Positions 1 through 7,945 of a DNA stretch of 43,410 nt are shown one piece after another (position 1 is the first letter of the stretch; every line of letters starts with the position of its first letter). The notes beneath the pieces are model-generated. The model did not search any database. It saw only the letters and a list, made by a program, of their open reading frames with translations, and was not told the DNA's origin. The DNA is from QNFN01 sp964195335. GTDB taxonomy: Bacteria > Pseudomonadota > Gammaproteobacteria > QNFN01. Both the position numbers and the translations under genes were made by a program. The stretch spans positions 1 to 43,410 of the forward strand of contig CAXMPC010000039.1 in the NCBI GenBank assembly GCA_964195335.1. The letters are read 5' to 3'.

Positions 1-57
1 TACAGGCACGGCGAGAGATCGTGTGGCTTGTTGCCTCGGACGCCGGCAATCGAATGG

Positions 58-1143
58 TTAGACTTGGCCGCCGCCGAGTCGACGGAACAGCTGCAAGGTC
101 TCATCAGCCAGACTACGTGTCAGTTCGCCGCTGCCGATTTCGCGTGAAAGCGGTCCCGCCTGGCCCGACCAGAGCGACGAAAAATCAGCTTTGCCTGTGG
201 CCTCGGCCTGCACCTTCAGTGGCGCCAGCGCGGCACCGGCGGTGGGGAAGGCCGGAGTGTCGGTCGACATCGGGCCGACCTCGCGCATCACCCGGTTGAC
301 TACGCTGCGCGCCGGCCGCCCGGAGAAGAGGTTGGTTAGCGCGGTGCCGTCGTCGGCCATTTCACGCAGCGCGGCCTGGTGCAGGTCGCTGATCAGGGCC
401 TCGGGCGTCAACAGGTAGGCGGTGCCGATCTGGACCCCGCTGGCGCCGAGTGCGAATGCCGCGGCAATACCGCGTCCGTCGGCGATGCCTCCCGCCGCGA
501 TCACCGGGACGCTGACCGCATCGACCACCTGCGGCACCAGTGCGAGGGTGCCGACCTGGGTAGCGATCCGGTCGTCGAGGAACATGCCACGGTGGCCGCC
601 GGCCTCCACCCCCTGGGCGATGACGGCATCACAACCGCGTGCCTCCAGCCAACACGCCTCGGCAACCGAGGTCGCCGAGCTGATCACCCGGCAGCCGGCC
701 TGTCTGACCCGCTCGAGCAGCGGTTCTGCCGGCAGTCCGAAATGGAAACTGATCACCGCAGGCACGGTCTCCTCGACCAGTTCGCAGAGCGTTTCGTCGA
801 ACGGGGCGCGTACAGGTGCCGGCGTGGCCTGGACCGGGTCGAGTCCGTACTCGACATAGAAAGGTGCCAGTCGCTTTTTCCAGGCGGCCTCGCGTGCCGG
901 GTCCGGTGATGCTGGCGTGTGACAGAAGAAGTTGATGTTGAACGGCCGCGTCGTGGTGGCACGGATGAGGTCAATCTCGGCACGCACTGTGATCGCGTCG
1001 AGCATGGCGCACGGCAGCGATCCGAGTCCGCCGGCCGCACTGACGGCGCTGGCCATCGCCGCGCCGTTGGCCCCGGCCATCGGTGCCTGGATGATCGGCA
1101 GTTCGACGCCGAGGAGGTCGGTCAGGTGGTTGTCGGGCCACAT
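58..1143 (-). CDS. Nitronate monooxygenase (2-nitropropane dioxygenase family)
   Basis: Likely FMN enzyme that oxidises alkyl nitronates, or a related FabK-like flavoprotein. The 361-residue product reads as a TIM barrel: N-terminal GVELPIIQAPMAG (residues 12-24), SFHFG near 132-136 with a candidate catalytic His134, the phosphate-binding QGVEAGGHRG at 177-186, VIAAGGIADG at 214-223 and GASGVQIGTAYL at 233-244. I chose the ATG at 1143 because it opens directly onto the conserved N-terminus and has GGGAGA just upstream; the frame stays open to 1509, but that extension is low-complexity and overlaps the divergent gene. It is monocistronic here and divergent from the secreted protein at 1276. 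The family is firm; the substrate cannot be read from sequence. Confidence 0.9.
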   Translation of the reverse strand: MWPDNHLTDLLGVELPIIQAPMAGANGAAMASAVSAAGGLGSLPCAMLDAITVRAEIDLIRATTTRPFNINFFCHTPASPDPAREAAWKKRLAPFYVEYGLDPVQATPAPVRAPFDETLCELVEETVPAVISFHFGLPAEPLLERVRQAGCRVISSATSVAEACWLEARGCDAVIAQGVEAGGHRGMFLDDRIATQVGTLALVPQVVDAVSVPVIAAGGIADGRGIAAAFALGASGVQIGTAYLLTPEALISDLHQAALREMADDGTALTNLFSGRPARSVVNRVMREVGPMSTDTPAFPTAGAALAPLKVQAEATGKADFSSLWSGQAGPLSREIGSGELTRSLADETLQLFRRLGGGQV

Positions 1144-1275
1144 CGGTCCTGTCTCCCGGGATGAGTTTGGGGTAGCTATAGCACGTTGGTTGTGGATTGG
1201 AATGCAGTCCGCGCGACAGCCAGCACCATCACGACCATACTCAAGCGCATGGAATCGCCGACCATCGGAGTTGCC

Positions 1276-1791
1276 ATGAACACCCCCCGACTCATCCTGC
1301 TGCTTCCCCTGCTGTTGTTCCTCTGCCTGGCGACAGCCCAGGCCGCCGGTCTGACTGAGGCCCAGGTGCTCGGTACCATCGGGGCCCTGAAGGAACTCGA
1401 GGCGACCTTCGGTCAGTCCGGCAAGGACGAGGCACCACGCACCGAAATCGGCGCCTTTGCCAGTAACCAGAGCGATGTGGACAAGGCCATGGCGATCCTG
1501 CGACGCCACGGATTTGAAACCGTCGAAGAATGGACCCTGGTGGCGCAGCGCGTCGTCAACGCCTATATCGCGGTCAAGATGGCCGACCAGCAGCCCGATG
1601 TCGAAGCGGAGATGCGTCGGGCACGCGCCGAGATCGAGGCGAGTGACATGAGCCCGGAACAGAAGCAGCAGATGATGGCGATGATGGAGCAGTCGATGGC
1701 CTCGGTGCGGTCGATGGCCGACGCCTCGGACGAGGACGTGGCCACGGTGCAGCGGGTGCTCCCGGAACTCGACGCCTACTTCGAAAAGTAG
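1276..1791 (+). CDS. Small secreted/periplasmic protein of unknown function
   Basis: I do not recognise this family with certainty. The 171-residue product starts with a signal peptide (basic MNTPR, a Leu-rich core, and a likely signal peptidase I site after ATAQA near residue 25). The mature part is mostly helical and charged, with a Met/Gln-rich stretch (EQKQQMMAMMEQSMASVRSM) near residues 133-152 and an acidic end. There are no cysteines in the mature part and no catalytic motif that I see. The start at 1276 has GGAG five bases upstream and gives a clean signal peptide; the frame is open further upstream, but that would bury the signal. It is divergent from the nitronate monooxygenase and convergent with the outer-membrane protein. 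Confidence 0.75.
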   Translation: MNTPRLILLLPLLLFLCLATAQAAGLTEAQVLGTIGALKELEATFGQSGKDEAPRTEIGAFASNQSDVDKAMAILRRHGFETVEEWTLVAQRVVNAYIAVKMADQQPDVEAEMRRARAEIEASDMSPEQKQQMMAMMEQSMASVRSMADASDEDVATVQRVLPELDAYFEK

Positions 1792-1819
1792 ACCGCTTGC
1801 CTGCAGGCGTCGTCCCCGG

Positions 1820-2791
1820 CTACCAGAAGGTGGTCAGGGCGACGATCAGCGTGTCGGTTTCGGTGCCGATGCTCGGCTTCGAGCGGATGCCGAGGTAGCT
1901 GGCCTTGATGCCCAGCCGTCGTGACAGCGGGTAGCCGAAAGCCAGTGCGTAGGCGATGTTCTCCTTGCGGTCGTTCTTTTCCACGCCGTTGACCTCCGAC
2001 CGGGCGCCGATACCGGCCCCGACACTCGCGCTGGTCCATAACCCCGGCCGGAAGGTGTAGATGAGATGTCCCTGGAGGGTGTAGAGCGGGTCCTGTTCCA
2101 GGGTGTTGCCGTTGTAGAAAGAGTCGTTTTCGGTGGTGAGCCAGACCCCGCCAGTCACTTCGAAAGTCCACCTGTTCCGGGTATGGACGACCCCGAGTTG
2201 CGGACGCAGTGTGTAGCGGTTGCGACCGAGGTTGATCAGCTTGTCCTTCTGGTAGTCGCCGGTCGGCAGGTGCAGCGCCAGCGCCGCGCCGACGATGGTC
2301 TCGTTCCTGGTTGCGGCTCGGTAGGCTGCATAGTCCTTGCCTTTGAGCGGAGGCGCGCCGTAGAGGTTCACTGCGAAGCGGACCACGGAGTCGGTCAGGC
2401 CCTTGCGTGTGGCCGAGGCGGGCGCACCGTCCAGCCGTCCTGACCAGTGCCCCTCCTGGTAACCCGTTGCCAGGCCGATGCGGGCCGAACGGTCGAGAAG
2501 TTCGAACGTCCGGATGTATTTCATGACCCACGTATGGAGTTGCATCGTGGCATTTTCGATCCGCAGCACCGGGTCGAAACTGATGTCACCCTCGGTGTAG
2601 GCGTAGGCACCGCCTAGGAAGTTGGTGTCAACCGGAAGGTGAGACCAGTTGCGGGGCGTGAGTTCCTGCGCGATGGCGTGAGGCGCCAGGCCCACCAGCA
2701 GCAGCCAGACCGGGGCGAGGCCCAGGAGTCGTCGGCGTGATGATGCGCTGGGTTTCTCGTGATGCCTGGTGGCAGGTGTCAGGTGGTGCAT
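1820..2791 (-). CDS. Outer-membrane beta-barrel protein, MetA-pathway/SphA-like
   Basis: The 323-residue product resembles the 'MetA-pathway of phenol degradation' family of putative outer-membrane transporters. A twin-Arg-flanked hydrophobic signal segment (RRLLGLAPVWLLLVGLAP) ends at a probable AIA-QE cleavage site near residue 42. The rest alternates polar and aromatic residues as in beta strands, with typical stretches such as ALHLPTGDYQKDKL and GHLIYTFRPG, and ends in Phe-Trp, a C-terminal aromatic suited to barrel assembly. The ATG lies inside the end of the maturation-protease gene (13-bp overlap), so it is probably the last gene of the hydrogenase transcript. A substrate cannot be inferred, and a direct role in hydrogen metabolism is only suggested by position. 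Confidence 0.75.
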   Translation of the reverse strand: MHHLTPATRHHEKPSASSRRRLLGLAPVWLLLVGLAPHAIAQELTPRNWSHLPVDTNFLGGAYAYTEGDISFDPVLRIENATMQLHTWVMKYIRTFELLDRSARIGLATGYQEGHWSGRLDGAPASATRKGLTDSVVRFAVNLYGAPPLKGKDYAAYRAATRNETIVGAALALHLPTGDYQKDKLINLGRNRYTLRPQLGVVHTRNRWTFEVTGGVWLTTENDSFYNGNTLEQDPLYTLQGHLIYTFRPGLWTSASVGAGIGARSEVNGVEKNDRKENIAYALAFGYPLSRRLGIKASYLGIRSKPSIGTETDTLIVALTTFW

Positions 2792-3243
2792 GCGGCCCCG
2801 AAATGGACTTGGACTTTTTCGACGACGACATCGAGACTGTTCGCCACACTCGCGCTGAGCCCGGTGCCCTCGCCGAAATCGTTTCCCTCGATGGCCACCA
2901 GGACCAGCCGTGCCGGAAGCCGGTCCAGCACCCGGGCCATTTCGATCGCCTCGCCGACACCGAAGCGGTGAGTGGAATGTTGGCAGAGTTCGGCCGGTAC
3001 CGGGTCGTGTCGCGCCTCGATACGGGTGATCCGGCCCGGTTCACCCGCGGGGGCGGCGGCGTCGAACAGCCACACGGCGTTGCGCCCCTGCCAGGCGTCG
3101 ATCAGGCCGGCGCCTTCGCCGGAGAGGAGGAGCGTGTCGACCTGGCCCCCAAGAAGGGCCGCCAATCGGTCGACGACGGCCGGGCCGACGCCGTCGTCGC
3201 GACGCCAGCGGTTGCCGGCGCCGATCAGCAGGGGCTTGGGCAT
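2779..3243 (-). CDS. [NiFe]-hydrogenase maturation protease (HyaD/HycI family)
   Basis: Nickel-dependent endopeptidase expected to remove the short C-terminal peptide from the HydA precursor once the Ni-Fe site is filled. The 154-residue product has the family's N-terminal signature, GAGNRWRRDDGVG at residues 8-20. By comparison with HycI, Asp16 or Asp17, Asp61 (in WLFDAA) and His92 (in HSTHRFG) are the likely nickel ligands. Its length matches the family. It lies just downstream of hydA on the same strand, separated by a 103-bp gap that holds REP-like hairpins, and its stop overlaps the start of the outer-membrane protein gene. I see no strong Shine-Dalgarno sequence before the ATG, which falls next to the first hairpin. 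Confidence 0.9.
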   Translation of the reverse strand: MPKPLLIGAGNRWRRDDGVGPAVVDRLAALLGGQVDTLLLSGEGAGLIDAWQGRNAVWLFDAAAPAGEPGRITRIEARHDPVPAELCQHSTHRFGVGEAIEMARVLDRLPARLVLVAIEGNDFGEGTGLSASVANSLDVVVEKVQVHFGAACTT

Positions 3244-3254
3244 CGGGTTGCGGT

Positions 3255-3334
3255 TCGGGCTTTAGCCCGACGCGGCCGTCGATGTCGGACTGAAGTCCGA
3301 CCCACATGGAAAGATTGTCGAGTTGAAGCCCGAC
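3255..3334. repeat. Three tandem REP-like palindromes
   Basis: Three related hairpins lie between hydA and the maturation-protease gene. Unit 1 (3255-3270) has a perfect 7-bp stem with a TT loop. Unit 2 (3284-3301) has a perfect 8-bp stem, GTCGGACT, with a GA loop. Unit 3 (3317-3334) is the same shape with one mismatch and one G-T wobble. The shared pattern GTCGGrCTxxAGyCCGAC is that of REP-type repeats common in GC-rich gammaproteobacteria. They could stabilise or attenuate the operon mRNA. No REP-associated transposase lies in the window. Confidence 0.75.
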
Positions 3335-3346
3335 CTGCAAAGAGGA

Positions 3347-4636
3347 TCATCGCCGGTCGATGTTCAGCTTCAGGAAGTGTGCGGAGCAGGAGATGCAGGG
3401 ATCGTAGTTGCGGATCGCCTGCTCGCAGCGCCATTTCAGTGCCTCGTCGTCAAGGTCGAGGTTGGCTTGGGCGACGTGCAACAGGTCGGACTCGATGATG
3501 CGCTGGTTGACCGACGTGGGTGCGACGATCTTGGCATCGGTGATCAGGCCGCCGTCATCGAGGGTGTAGCGGTGGTAGCAGAGGCCGCGCGGCGCCTCGG
3601 TGCAGCCGGAACCGGTGCCGGCGCGAGGCACGACGTCAATGTTGGGGGCTGCCGGTCGCTGCCAGCTCTCGACGATGCGCAGCGACTCCTCGAAGGCGAA
3701 CACCGTTTCGACGGCACGCGCCAGCAGGCTCTTGAACGGGTTGTTCGAGCCCTCGGCGAGGCCGACCGATTCGGCGGCCTTGCGCGCCCGCGGCGTCAGT
3801 TTGTCGTGATTGACCTTGAGCCGGGCGAGGGGGCCCAGGTGGGCGCGTTCGCCGTCGAGGAAATCGCTCTGCAACGAATTGGAGTGCTCGACGTGGTGCT
3901 CGGTCAGGATGGTGTCGTATTCGGGGATGGAGACGTCGACCCCCTTGTTGGAGACCAGTCGTCCCTCGGTGATGGCGTACTCGTTGGGGTGGCGCAGGGC
4001 GAGGAAGTGATAGTCCTGTTCGAAGTCGGGGAAATCGAGCTTCGCCAGGTCGGTGACGGTCTGCTCCGCGGCCTCGAGACCCCAGGCGAGGTCGTCGATG
4101 AAGGCGTCGAGTTCGGACTTCTCCGGGACGCGGTAGAAGCCGCCGACGCGGACGTTGACCGGGTGGATCTCGCGGCCGCCGGTCAGGGTCATAAGCGCAT
4201 TGCCGATCTTTTTCATGCGCAGGCCACGGCGCACCAGGTCACCGTGATCCTTGGCCATGGCGATGGCGTCCTGGTAGCCGAGGAAATCCGGCAGGTGGAG
4301 CATGAACATGTGCAGCACGTGGGACTCGATCCACTCGCCGCAGTAGAGCAGTCGGCGCAGTTCGCGCAGTTGGCCATCGACGGTGACGCCGCAGATCGAC
4401 TCCATGGCATGACAGGCGCCCATCAGGTAGGCCACCGGGCAAATGCCGCAGATGCGCGCGGTGATGTCTGGCGCCTCGCGGAAGTCACGCCCGCGCAGGA
4501 AGGCCTCGAAAAAGCGTGGTGGTTCGAAGATGCGGAAGTTGGCCTTGGTCACCTTGCCGTCGCGGATCACCAGGTCGAGCGCGCCCTCACCCTCGACACG
4601 GGCGAGGGTGTCGACGGTGATGGTCCTACGTTTCAT
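3347..4636 (-). CDS. hydA: Group 3b [NiFe]-hydrogenase large (alpha) subunit
   Basis: Catalytic subunit of a cytoplasmic, NAD(P)-linked hydrogenase (sulfhydrogenase type). The 429-residue product carries both cysteine pairs that bind the Ni-Fe site: RICGIC at residues 61-66 and DPCISC at 412-417, followed by Ser-Ala-His420. The nine residues after His420 (FLKLNIDRR) form the peptide expected to be removed by the neighbouring protease, so the enzyme looks complete and processable. The chosen ATG at 4636 overlaps the hydD end by 11 bp, arguing for translational coupling; a longer reading to 4669 adds only hydD-overlapping sequence. The group 3b assignment rests on the hydB-hydG-hydD-hydA gene set rather than on a tree. 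Confidence 0.93.
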   Translation of the reverse strand: MKRRTITVDTLARVEGEGALDLVIRDGKVTKANFRIFEPPRFFEAFLRGRDFREAPDITARICGICPVAYLMGACHAMESICGVTVDGQLRELRRLLYCGEWIESHVLHMFMLHLPDFLGYQDAIAMAKDHGDLVRRGLRMKKIGNALMTLTGGREIHPVNVRVGGFYRVPEKSELDAFIDDLAWGLEAAEQTVTDLAKLDFPDFEQDYHFLALRHPNEYAITEGRLVSNKGVDVSIPEYDTILTEHHVEHSNSLQSDFLDGERAHLGPLARLKVNHDKLTPRARKAAESVGLAEGSNNPFKSLLARAVETVFAFEESLRIVESWQRPAAPNIDVVPRAGTGSGCTEAPRGLCYHRYTLDDGGLITDAKIVAPTSVNQRIIESDLLHVAQANLDLDDEALKWRCEQAIRNYDPCISCSAHFLKLNIDRR

Positions 4637-5405
4637 GACGGCGGCTCTCGTCGCGGAAGGCAGGGGCATTGGCGTTGAAGCTGCGGTAGAGCCGGACCAG
4701 CTGTTCCGGTGACTGGCCGAGCTCGGCCAGGTGTGCGCTCAGCGCCGCCGGGTTGGCGGTTGGTGCCGGGCCGAAGCAGCCGTAGCAGCCACGTTGATGT
4801 TTCGGGCAGAGCGCCCCGCAGCCGGCCAGGGTCACTGGGCCGAGGCAGGGAGTGCCGTGAGCGACGGTGACGCAGACGTTGCCGAGGCGCTTACATTCCT
4901 CGCAGACGCTGTGGTCGGGCAGTACCGGGATACGGCCGCGCAGCAGCGAGGCGAGGGTGGCCAGCAGCTGGCCTTTGTCGATCGGGCAACCGTGCAGCTC
5001 GAGATCGACCTGGACATGGTCGGCGATCGGTGTCGAGGTGGCCAGGGCATCGAGGTACTCGGGGTGGGCATAGACGGTGCGACTGTAGTCGTCGACGTCA
5101 GCGAAGTTGCGTAGCGCCTGGATGCCGCCGCTGGTGGCGCAGGCGCCGATGGTGACCAGCAGCTTCGACTGCTTGCGCACCGCCTTGATCCGCTTGGCGT
5201 CATGCGCGGTGGTCACTGAGCCTTCGACCAGCGAGACGTCGTAGGGTCCGGGCAGCACGGCGCGGGTCGCTTCGGGGAAGTAGGCGATGTCGACGGCGTC
5301 GGCGACCGCAAGCAACTCGTCTTCGCAGTCGAGCAGGCTCAGTTGGCAGCCGTCACAGGAGGCGAATTTCCAGACGGCGAGCTTCGGCTTGTGGGGCTTG
5401 GCCAT
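4626..5405 (-). CDS. hydD: Group 3b [NiFe]-hydrogenase small (delta) subunit
   Basis: Iron-sulfur subunit that passes electrons between the Ni-Fe centre and the diaphorase subunits. The 259-residue product begins with the proximal-cluster motif ASCDGCQ (Cys17 and Cys20), continues with EGSV and TIGACATSGG, and has further cysteines in HGCPID and in CEECKRLGNVC, CLGP and CGALCPKHQRGCYGCFGP. These suffice for the proximal cluster and two more [4Fe-4S] clusters, as in group 3b. There is no twin-Arg signal peptide, so it is cytoplasmic. The ATG at 5405 has AAGGAA eight bases upstream; the open frame reaches 5516, but that part overlaps hydG. It follows hydG by 11 bp and overlaps hydA. Confidence 0.92.
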   Translation of the reverse strand: MAKPHKPKLAVWKFASCDGCQLSLLDCEDELLAVADAVDIAYFPEATRAVLPGPYDVSLVEGSVTTAHDAKRIKAVRKQSKLLVTIGACATSGGIQALRNFADVDDYSRTVYAHPEYLDALATSTPIADHVQVDLELHGCPIDKGQLLATLASLLRGRIPVLPDHSVCEECKRLGNVCVTVAHGTPCLGPVTLAGCGALCPKHQRGCYGCFGPAPTANPAALSAHLAELGQSPEQLVRLYRSFNANAPAFRDESRRHET

Positions 5406-5416
5406 CAGAGGTTCCT

Positions 5417-6268
5417 TTACAGCTCCCTGGCGTGAAAGGCCGGACCGATACGGTCGAAGGAGAAGACCGGGCCATCCTTGCAGATGAACTCGGGTCCGAG
5501 CTGGCAATGGCCGCACAGGCCGACGGCACAGTGCATGTTGCGCTCCATGGACACGAACAGCTGCGTGTCGGGTACGCCGTGCTCCTGCAGTTTGCCGACC
5601 GTGAAGCGCATCATCACCTCCGGTCCGCAGATAAACGCGACGCTGTGGTCCGGGTCGAAGCGGTGCACTCGCGGATCGATCAGCTTCGGCACCACGCCGA
5701 CGCGCCCGGCCCAGCTGGTGTCGGCGGCGTCGACGGTGGCTTCGACGAAAAGGTCGAAGCGGCCGCGCCAGCGCTCGAGTTCCTTGCGGAACAGGATGTC
5801 GGCCGGCGTTCGGGCGCCGTAATAGATGGCCACACTGCCGTAGCGGGCCCGGTTGGCGAGGACGTGGTAGATCGCCGGACGCAGTGGGGCGAGGCCGAGG
5901 CCGCCAGCGATGATCAGGATGTCACTGCCTTCGGCCTCCTCGACCGGCCAGCCGACTCCGTACGGGCCACGCACGCCGATTTCATCACCCTTGGCGAGTT
6001 TGCGCATGACATCGGTGACCGCGCCCACCGCGCGCACGGTGTGAATAAGCGTCTCCCCGGCCGGGTCGCCGCTGATGCTGATCGGAATCTCGCCGACGCC
6101 GTGCAGGTAGAGCATGTTGAACTGGCCCGGCATGTAGGCGAGTGGGTCACCGCCGTCAGCCGGTTCCAGCTCCCAGGTGAAGACGTCCGGGATCTCGCGC
6201 CGCAGGCGGGTGATCCGGAACGGACTCGGCAGCATCGAGGCAGGCAGGTTCTTGGCGGTGGCGTCCAT
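5417..6268 (-). CDS. hydG: Hydrogenase gamma subunit, FAD/NAD(P)-binding reductase
   Basis: Diaphorase subunit of the HydBGDA-type complex, expected to exchange electrons with NAD(P)H through FAD. The 283-residue product has a ferredoxin-reductase FAD barrel (MPGQFNMLYLHGVGEIPISI, roughly residues 46-65), a nucleotide-binding GGLGLAPLRPAIYHVL segment, FICGPEVMMRF, and a C-terminal [2Fe-2S] motif of the dihydroorotate-dehydrogenase PyrK type: Cys247, Cys252, Cys255 and Cys263. It starts only 3 bp after the stop of the cNMP-binding protein gene. I rely on the family for the cofactor assignment; NADP versus NAD preference cannot be read here. Confidence 0.92.
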   Translation of the reverse strand: MDATAKNLPASMLPSPFRITRLRREIPDVFTWELEPADGGDPLAYMPGQFNMLYLHGVGEIPISISGDPAGETLIHTVRAVGAVTDVMRKLAKGDEIGVRGPYGVGWPVEEAEGSDILIIAGGLGLAPLRPAIYHVLANRARYGSVAIYYGARTPADILFRKELERWRGRFDLFVEATVDAADTSWAGRVGVVPKLIDPRVHRFDPDHSVAFICGPEVMMRFTVGKLQEHGVPDTQLFVSMERNMHCAVGLCGHCQLGPEFICKDGPVFSFDRIGPAFHAREL

Positions 6269-6271
6269 GTT

Positions 6272-6751
6272 CTAGCGTCGCTTCTCCGGGGTGCCGTAGA
6301 CATCCATCAGCTGCATGCGGACCGCGGTCAGTCGTTCCGCAATCACCGGGATGAAACGCTTGAACACTTCGTAACCGACCGAGTGGTCGTCGGCACACTT
6401 GCCGCGCAGGCACTTGCCGTCGAGGCTGATGGCGCGCACCAGCGACGTCGCGCGGGCGTCGTTGGACCACTTGTGTGGCGGCACCAGCCAGGACCAGCCG
6501 GCGATCTCCCCACTCTGCAGGGTGTCGACTACCAGCGGTTCGCGTCCGGGCACATGCAACTCGACGGCGACGGTGCCGTGACGGATGAGGAAAAAGCGGT
6601 CGGCAGTGTCGCCATCGCGGAACAGGTAGTCGCCGGCGTGGAATACTTCGTTACGCCCGCAGCCGGCAATGAACTTGCGCGGCCCTTCATCCATGCCGGC
6701 GAAGAATGGGTGCTCAAGGAGCAGTTCTTCGAGGGGTTTGAGTGGTTCCAT
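6272..6751 (-). CDS. Stand-alone cyclic-nucleotide-binding-domain protein
   Basis: A 159-residue protein that is essentially one Crp/Fnr-type sensor domain. The beta-roll is recognisable in GDYLFRDGDTADRFFLIRHG and in VDTLQSGEIAGWS, followed by NDARATS, which corresponds to the phosphate-binding cassette with its Arg-Ala. The C-terminus ends in one long helix (FKRFIPVIAERLTAVRMQLM) and there is no helix-turn-helix, so it is unlikely to be a DNA-binding regulator. The ATG at 6751 has GGAGAAAGGG immediately upstream; longer readings run into hydB. It sits between hydB and hydG with 10-bp and 3-bp gaps, so it should be made with the hydrogenase and may be an allosteric or assembly partner. That role is inference. 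Confidence 0.88.
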   Translation of the reverse strand: MEPLKPLEELLLEHPFFAGMDEGPRKFIAGCGRNEVFHAGDYLFRDGDTADRFFLIRHGTVAVELHVPGREPLVVDTLQSGEIAGWSWLVPPHKWSNDARATSLVRAISLDGKCLRGKCADDHSVGYEVFKRFIPVIAERLTAVRMQLMDVYGTPEKRR

Positions 6752-6761
6752 CCCTTTCTCC

Positions 6762-7862
6762 TCAGGCCTTTTGCCGGATGGCATTGGCCTCTTCGGTGAT
6801 GTCGATGCCGACCGGGCACCAGGTAATACAGCGTCCACAGCCAACGCAGCCCGAGTGGCCGAACTGGTCGTGCCAGGTGGAGAGCTTGTGGGTCAGCCAC
6901 TGGCGGTAACGGCTGCGGGTGTTGTTGCGGATGACGCCCCCGGCGACGTAGGAGTGGGCCGGGTTGAAGCAGGAGTCCCAGCGGCGTGAACGGGTCGCTT
7001 CCACCCCGGCCAGGTCCGGCTGGTCCTCGACTGCGACGCAGAAGCAGGTCGGGCAGACCAGGGTGCAGTTGCCGCAGTTGAGGCAGCGTGCGGCGACCTC
7101 ATCCCAGCGCGGATGCTCGTGGTTGGCTTTCAGCGCCTCGGGCAGACCGGCGGATTTCAGTCGGCGGGTGATCTGGGCCGCGGCACGGGCACAACCGTTT
7201 TCGACCGCTTCCTGGTCGGCGCCGGTGGCGTTGCCGAGACTCAGCCGCTCGAGCAGTGCTTCACCGGCAGGGCTGCCCGCCTCGACGGTGAAACGGTGGG
7301 GGCCGTCGTCGACAAGTTCGGTCAGTGCGAGATCGAAACCATTGGTGGCGCGCGGGCCGCTGCGTTGCGAGGTGCAGAAGCAGGTCGCCGCGGCGCGGGT
7401 GCAGTTGACCGCCACCGTGAAGGTGCCGCCCCGGCGGCTGGCGTACTCCTCGTCGGCGTAGGTGCCGTCACGCAGGACCGCGTCCTGCACTTCGATGGCG
7501 CGCAACTCGCACGGGCGCACGCCGATCAGGGCGCGGCGGGTAGTGTCAGGTGGCGTGGCGGTGAAGCTGAGCTTGCCGTTCCTTCGGGTGGCGGTGAACA
7601 GCGTGCGTTCAGGTGGAAAAAGCTGTGCTTTCCATGGCTCTGCGGCGAGGACGTAGCCGAACAGGTCGGGGGTGTCGGACGGCAGCAGCCGGTAGTGCCC
7701 TGGTCCGTGTTCGTCGCGCCAGCCAATCGGCAGATTGTCGCTGCCGGTGATCTCGCGGGGCACCACGGCGCCGTCACGGACGGTCGGGCCGAGGGTCCGG
7801 TAGCCATCGTCGCGCAGCAGGCGCAGCAACTCGTCGAAGCGATCGCGCGTGAGGAGCTTCAT
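6762..7862 (-). CDS. hydB: Hydrogenase beta subunit, 4Fe-4S dicluster protein
   Basis: Electron-transfer subunit of the sulfhydrogenase-type complex. The 366-residue product has an N-terminal part with RPCELRAIEVQDAVL (around residues 116-130) and two C-terminal ferredoxin motifs: Cys260, 263, 266 and 270, and Cys339, 342, 345 and 349. Additional cysteines (CTRAAATCFC) lie near residues 154-163. In the Pyrococcus enzyme the beta subunit gives the complex its sulfur-reducing activity; whether this one reduces sulfur or polysulfide is not visible. It is the first gene of the operon, divergent from acuI across 177 bp. The Shine-Dalgarno match is weak. Confidence 0.92.
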   Translation of the reverse strand: MKLLTRDRFDELLRLLRDDGYRTLGPTVRDGAVVPREITGSDNLPIGWRDEHGPGHYRLLPSDTPDLFGYVLAAEPWKAQLFPPERTLFTATRRNGKLSFTATPPDTTRRALIGVRPCELRAIEVQDAVLRDGTYADEEYASRRGGTFTVAVNCTRAAATCFCTSQRSGPRATNGFDLALTELVDDGPHRFTVEAGSPAGEALLERLSLGNATGADQEAVENGCARAAAQITRRLKSAGLPEALKANHEHPRWDEVAARCLNCGNCTLVCPTCFCVAVEDQPDLAGVEATRSRRWDSCFNPAHSYVAGGVIRNNTRSRYRQWLTHKLSTWHDQFGHSGCVGCGRCITWCPVGIDITEEANAIRQKA

Positions 7863-7900
7863 CGATGGTCTCGGCGGCTTGGCTCAGGCATCCATGCCCG

Positions 7901-7920
7901 TGATTTGGGCACCTCAATCA
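7901..7920. promoter_or_regulatory. Imperfect inverted repeat overlapping the hyd promoter
   Basis: TGATT (7901-7905) and AATCA (7916-7920) flank a 10-bp core with further partial symmetry. The right arm overlaps the candidate -10 of the hydrogenase operon, so it could be an operator. It does not match the FNR spacing (TTGAT-N4-ATCAA), and no regulator can be named. Confidence 0.3.
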
Positions 7921-7945
7921 TAGTCGATGCGGGAGTCCGGGTTAA
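7917..7945 (-). promoter_or_regulatory. Candidate sigma-70 promoter of the hydrogenase operon
   Basis: On the minus strand TTAACC (7940-7945) and TATGAT (7917-7922) are separated by 17 bp, the best -35/-10 pair I find upstream of hydB. It leaves a leader of about 50 bases before the hydB ATG at 7862. Confidence 0.4.

Noticed and set aside
1144..1275. Promoter for nitronate monooxygenase (TTCCAA at 1197-1202 and TATAGC at 1175-1180, minus strand)
   Set aside because: Only half of the -35 positions match; too weak to list.
3323..4678. 451-codon open frame on the plus strand
   Set aside because: Antisense to hydA, which carries both Ni-Fe ligand motifs; the plus-strand product is a compositional shadow.
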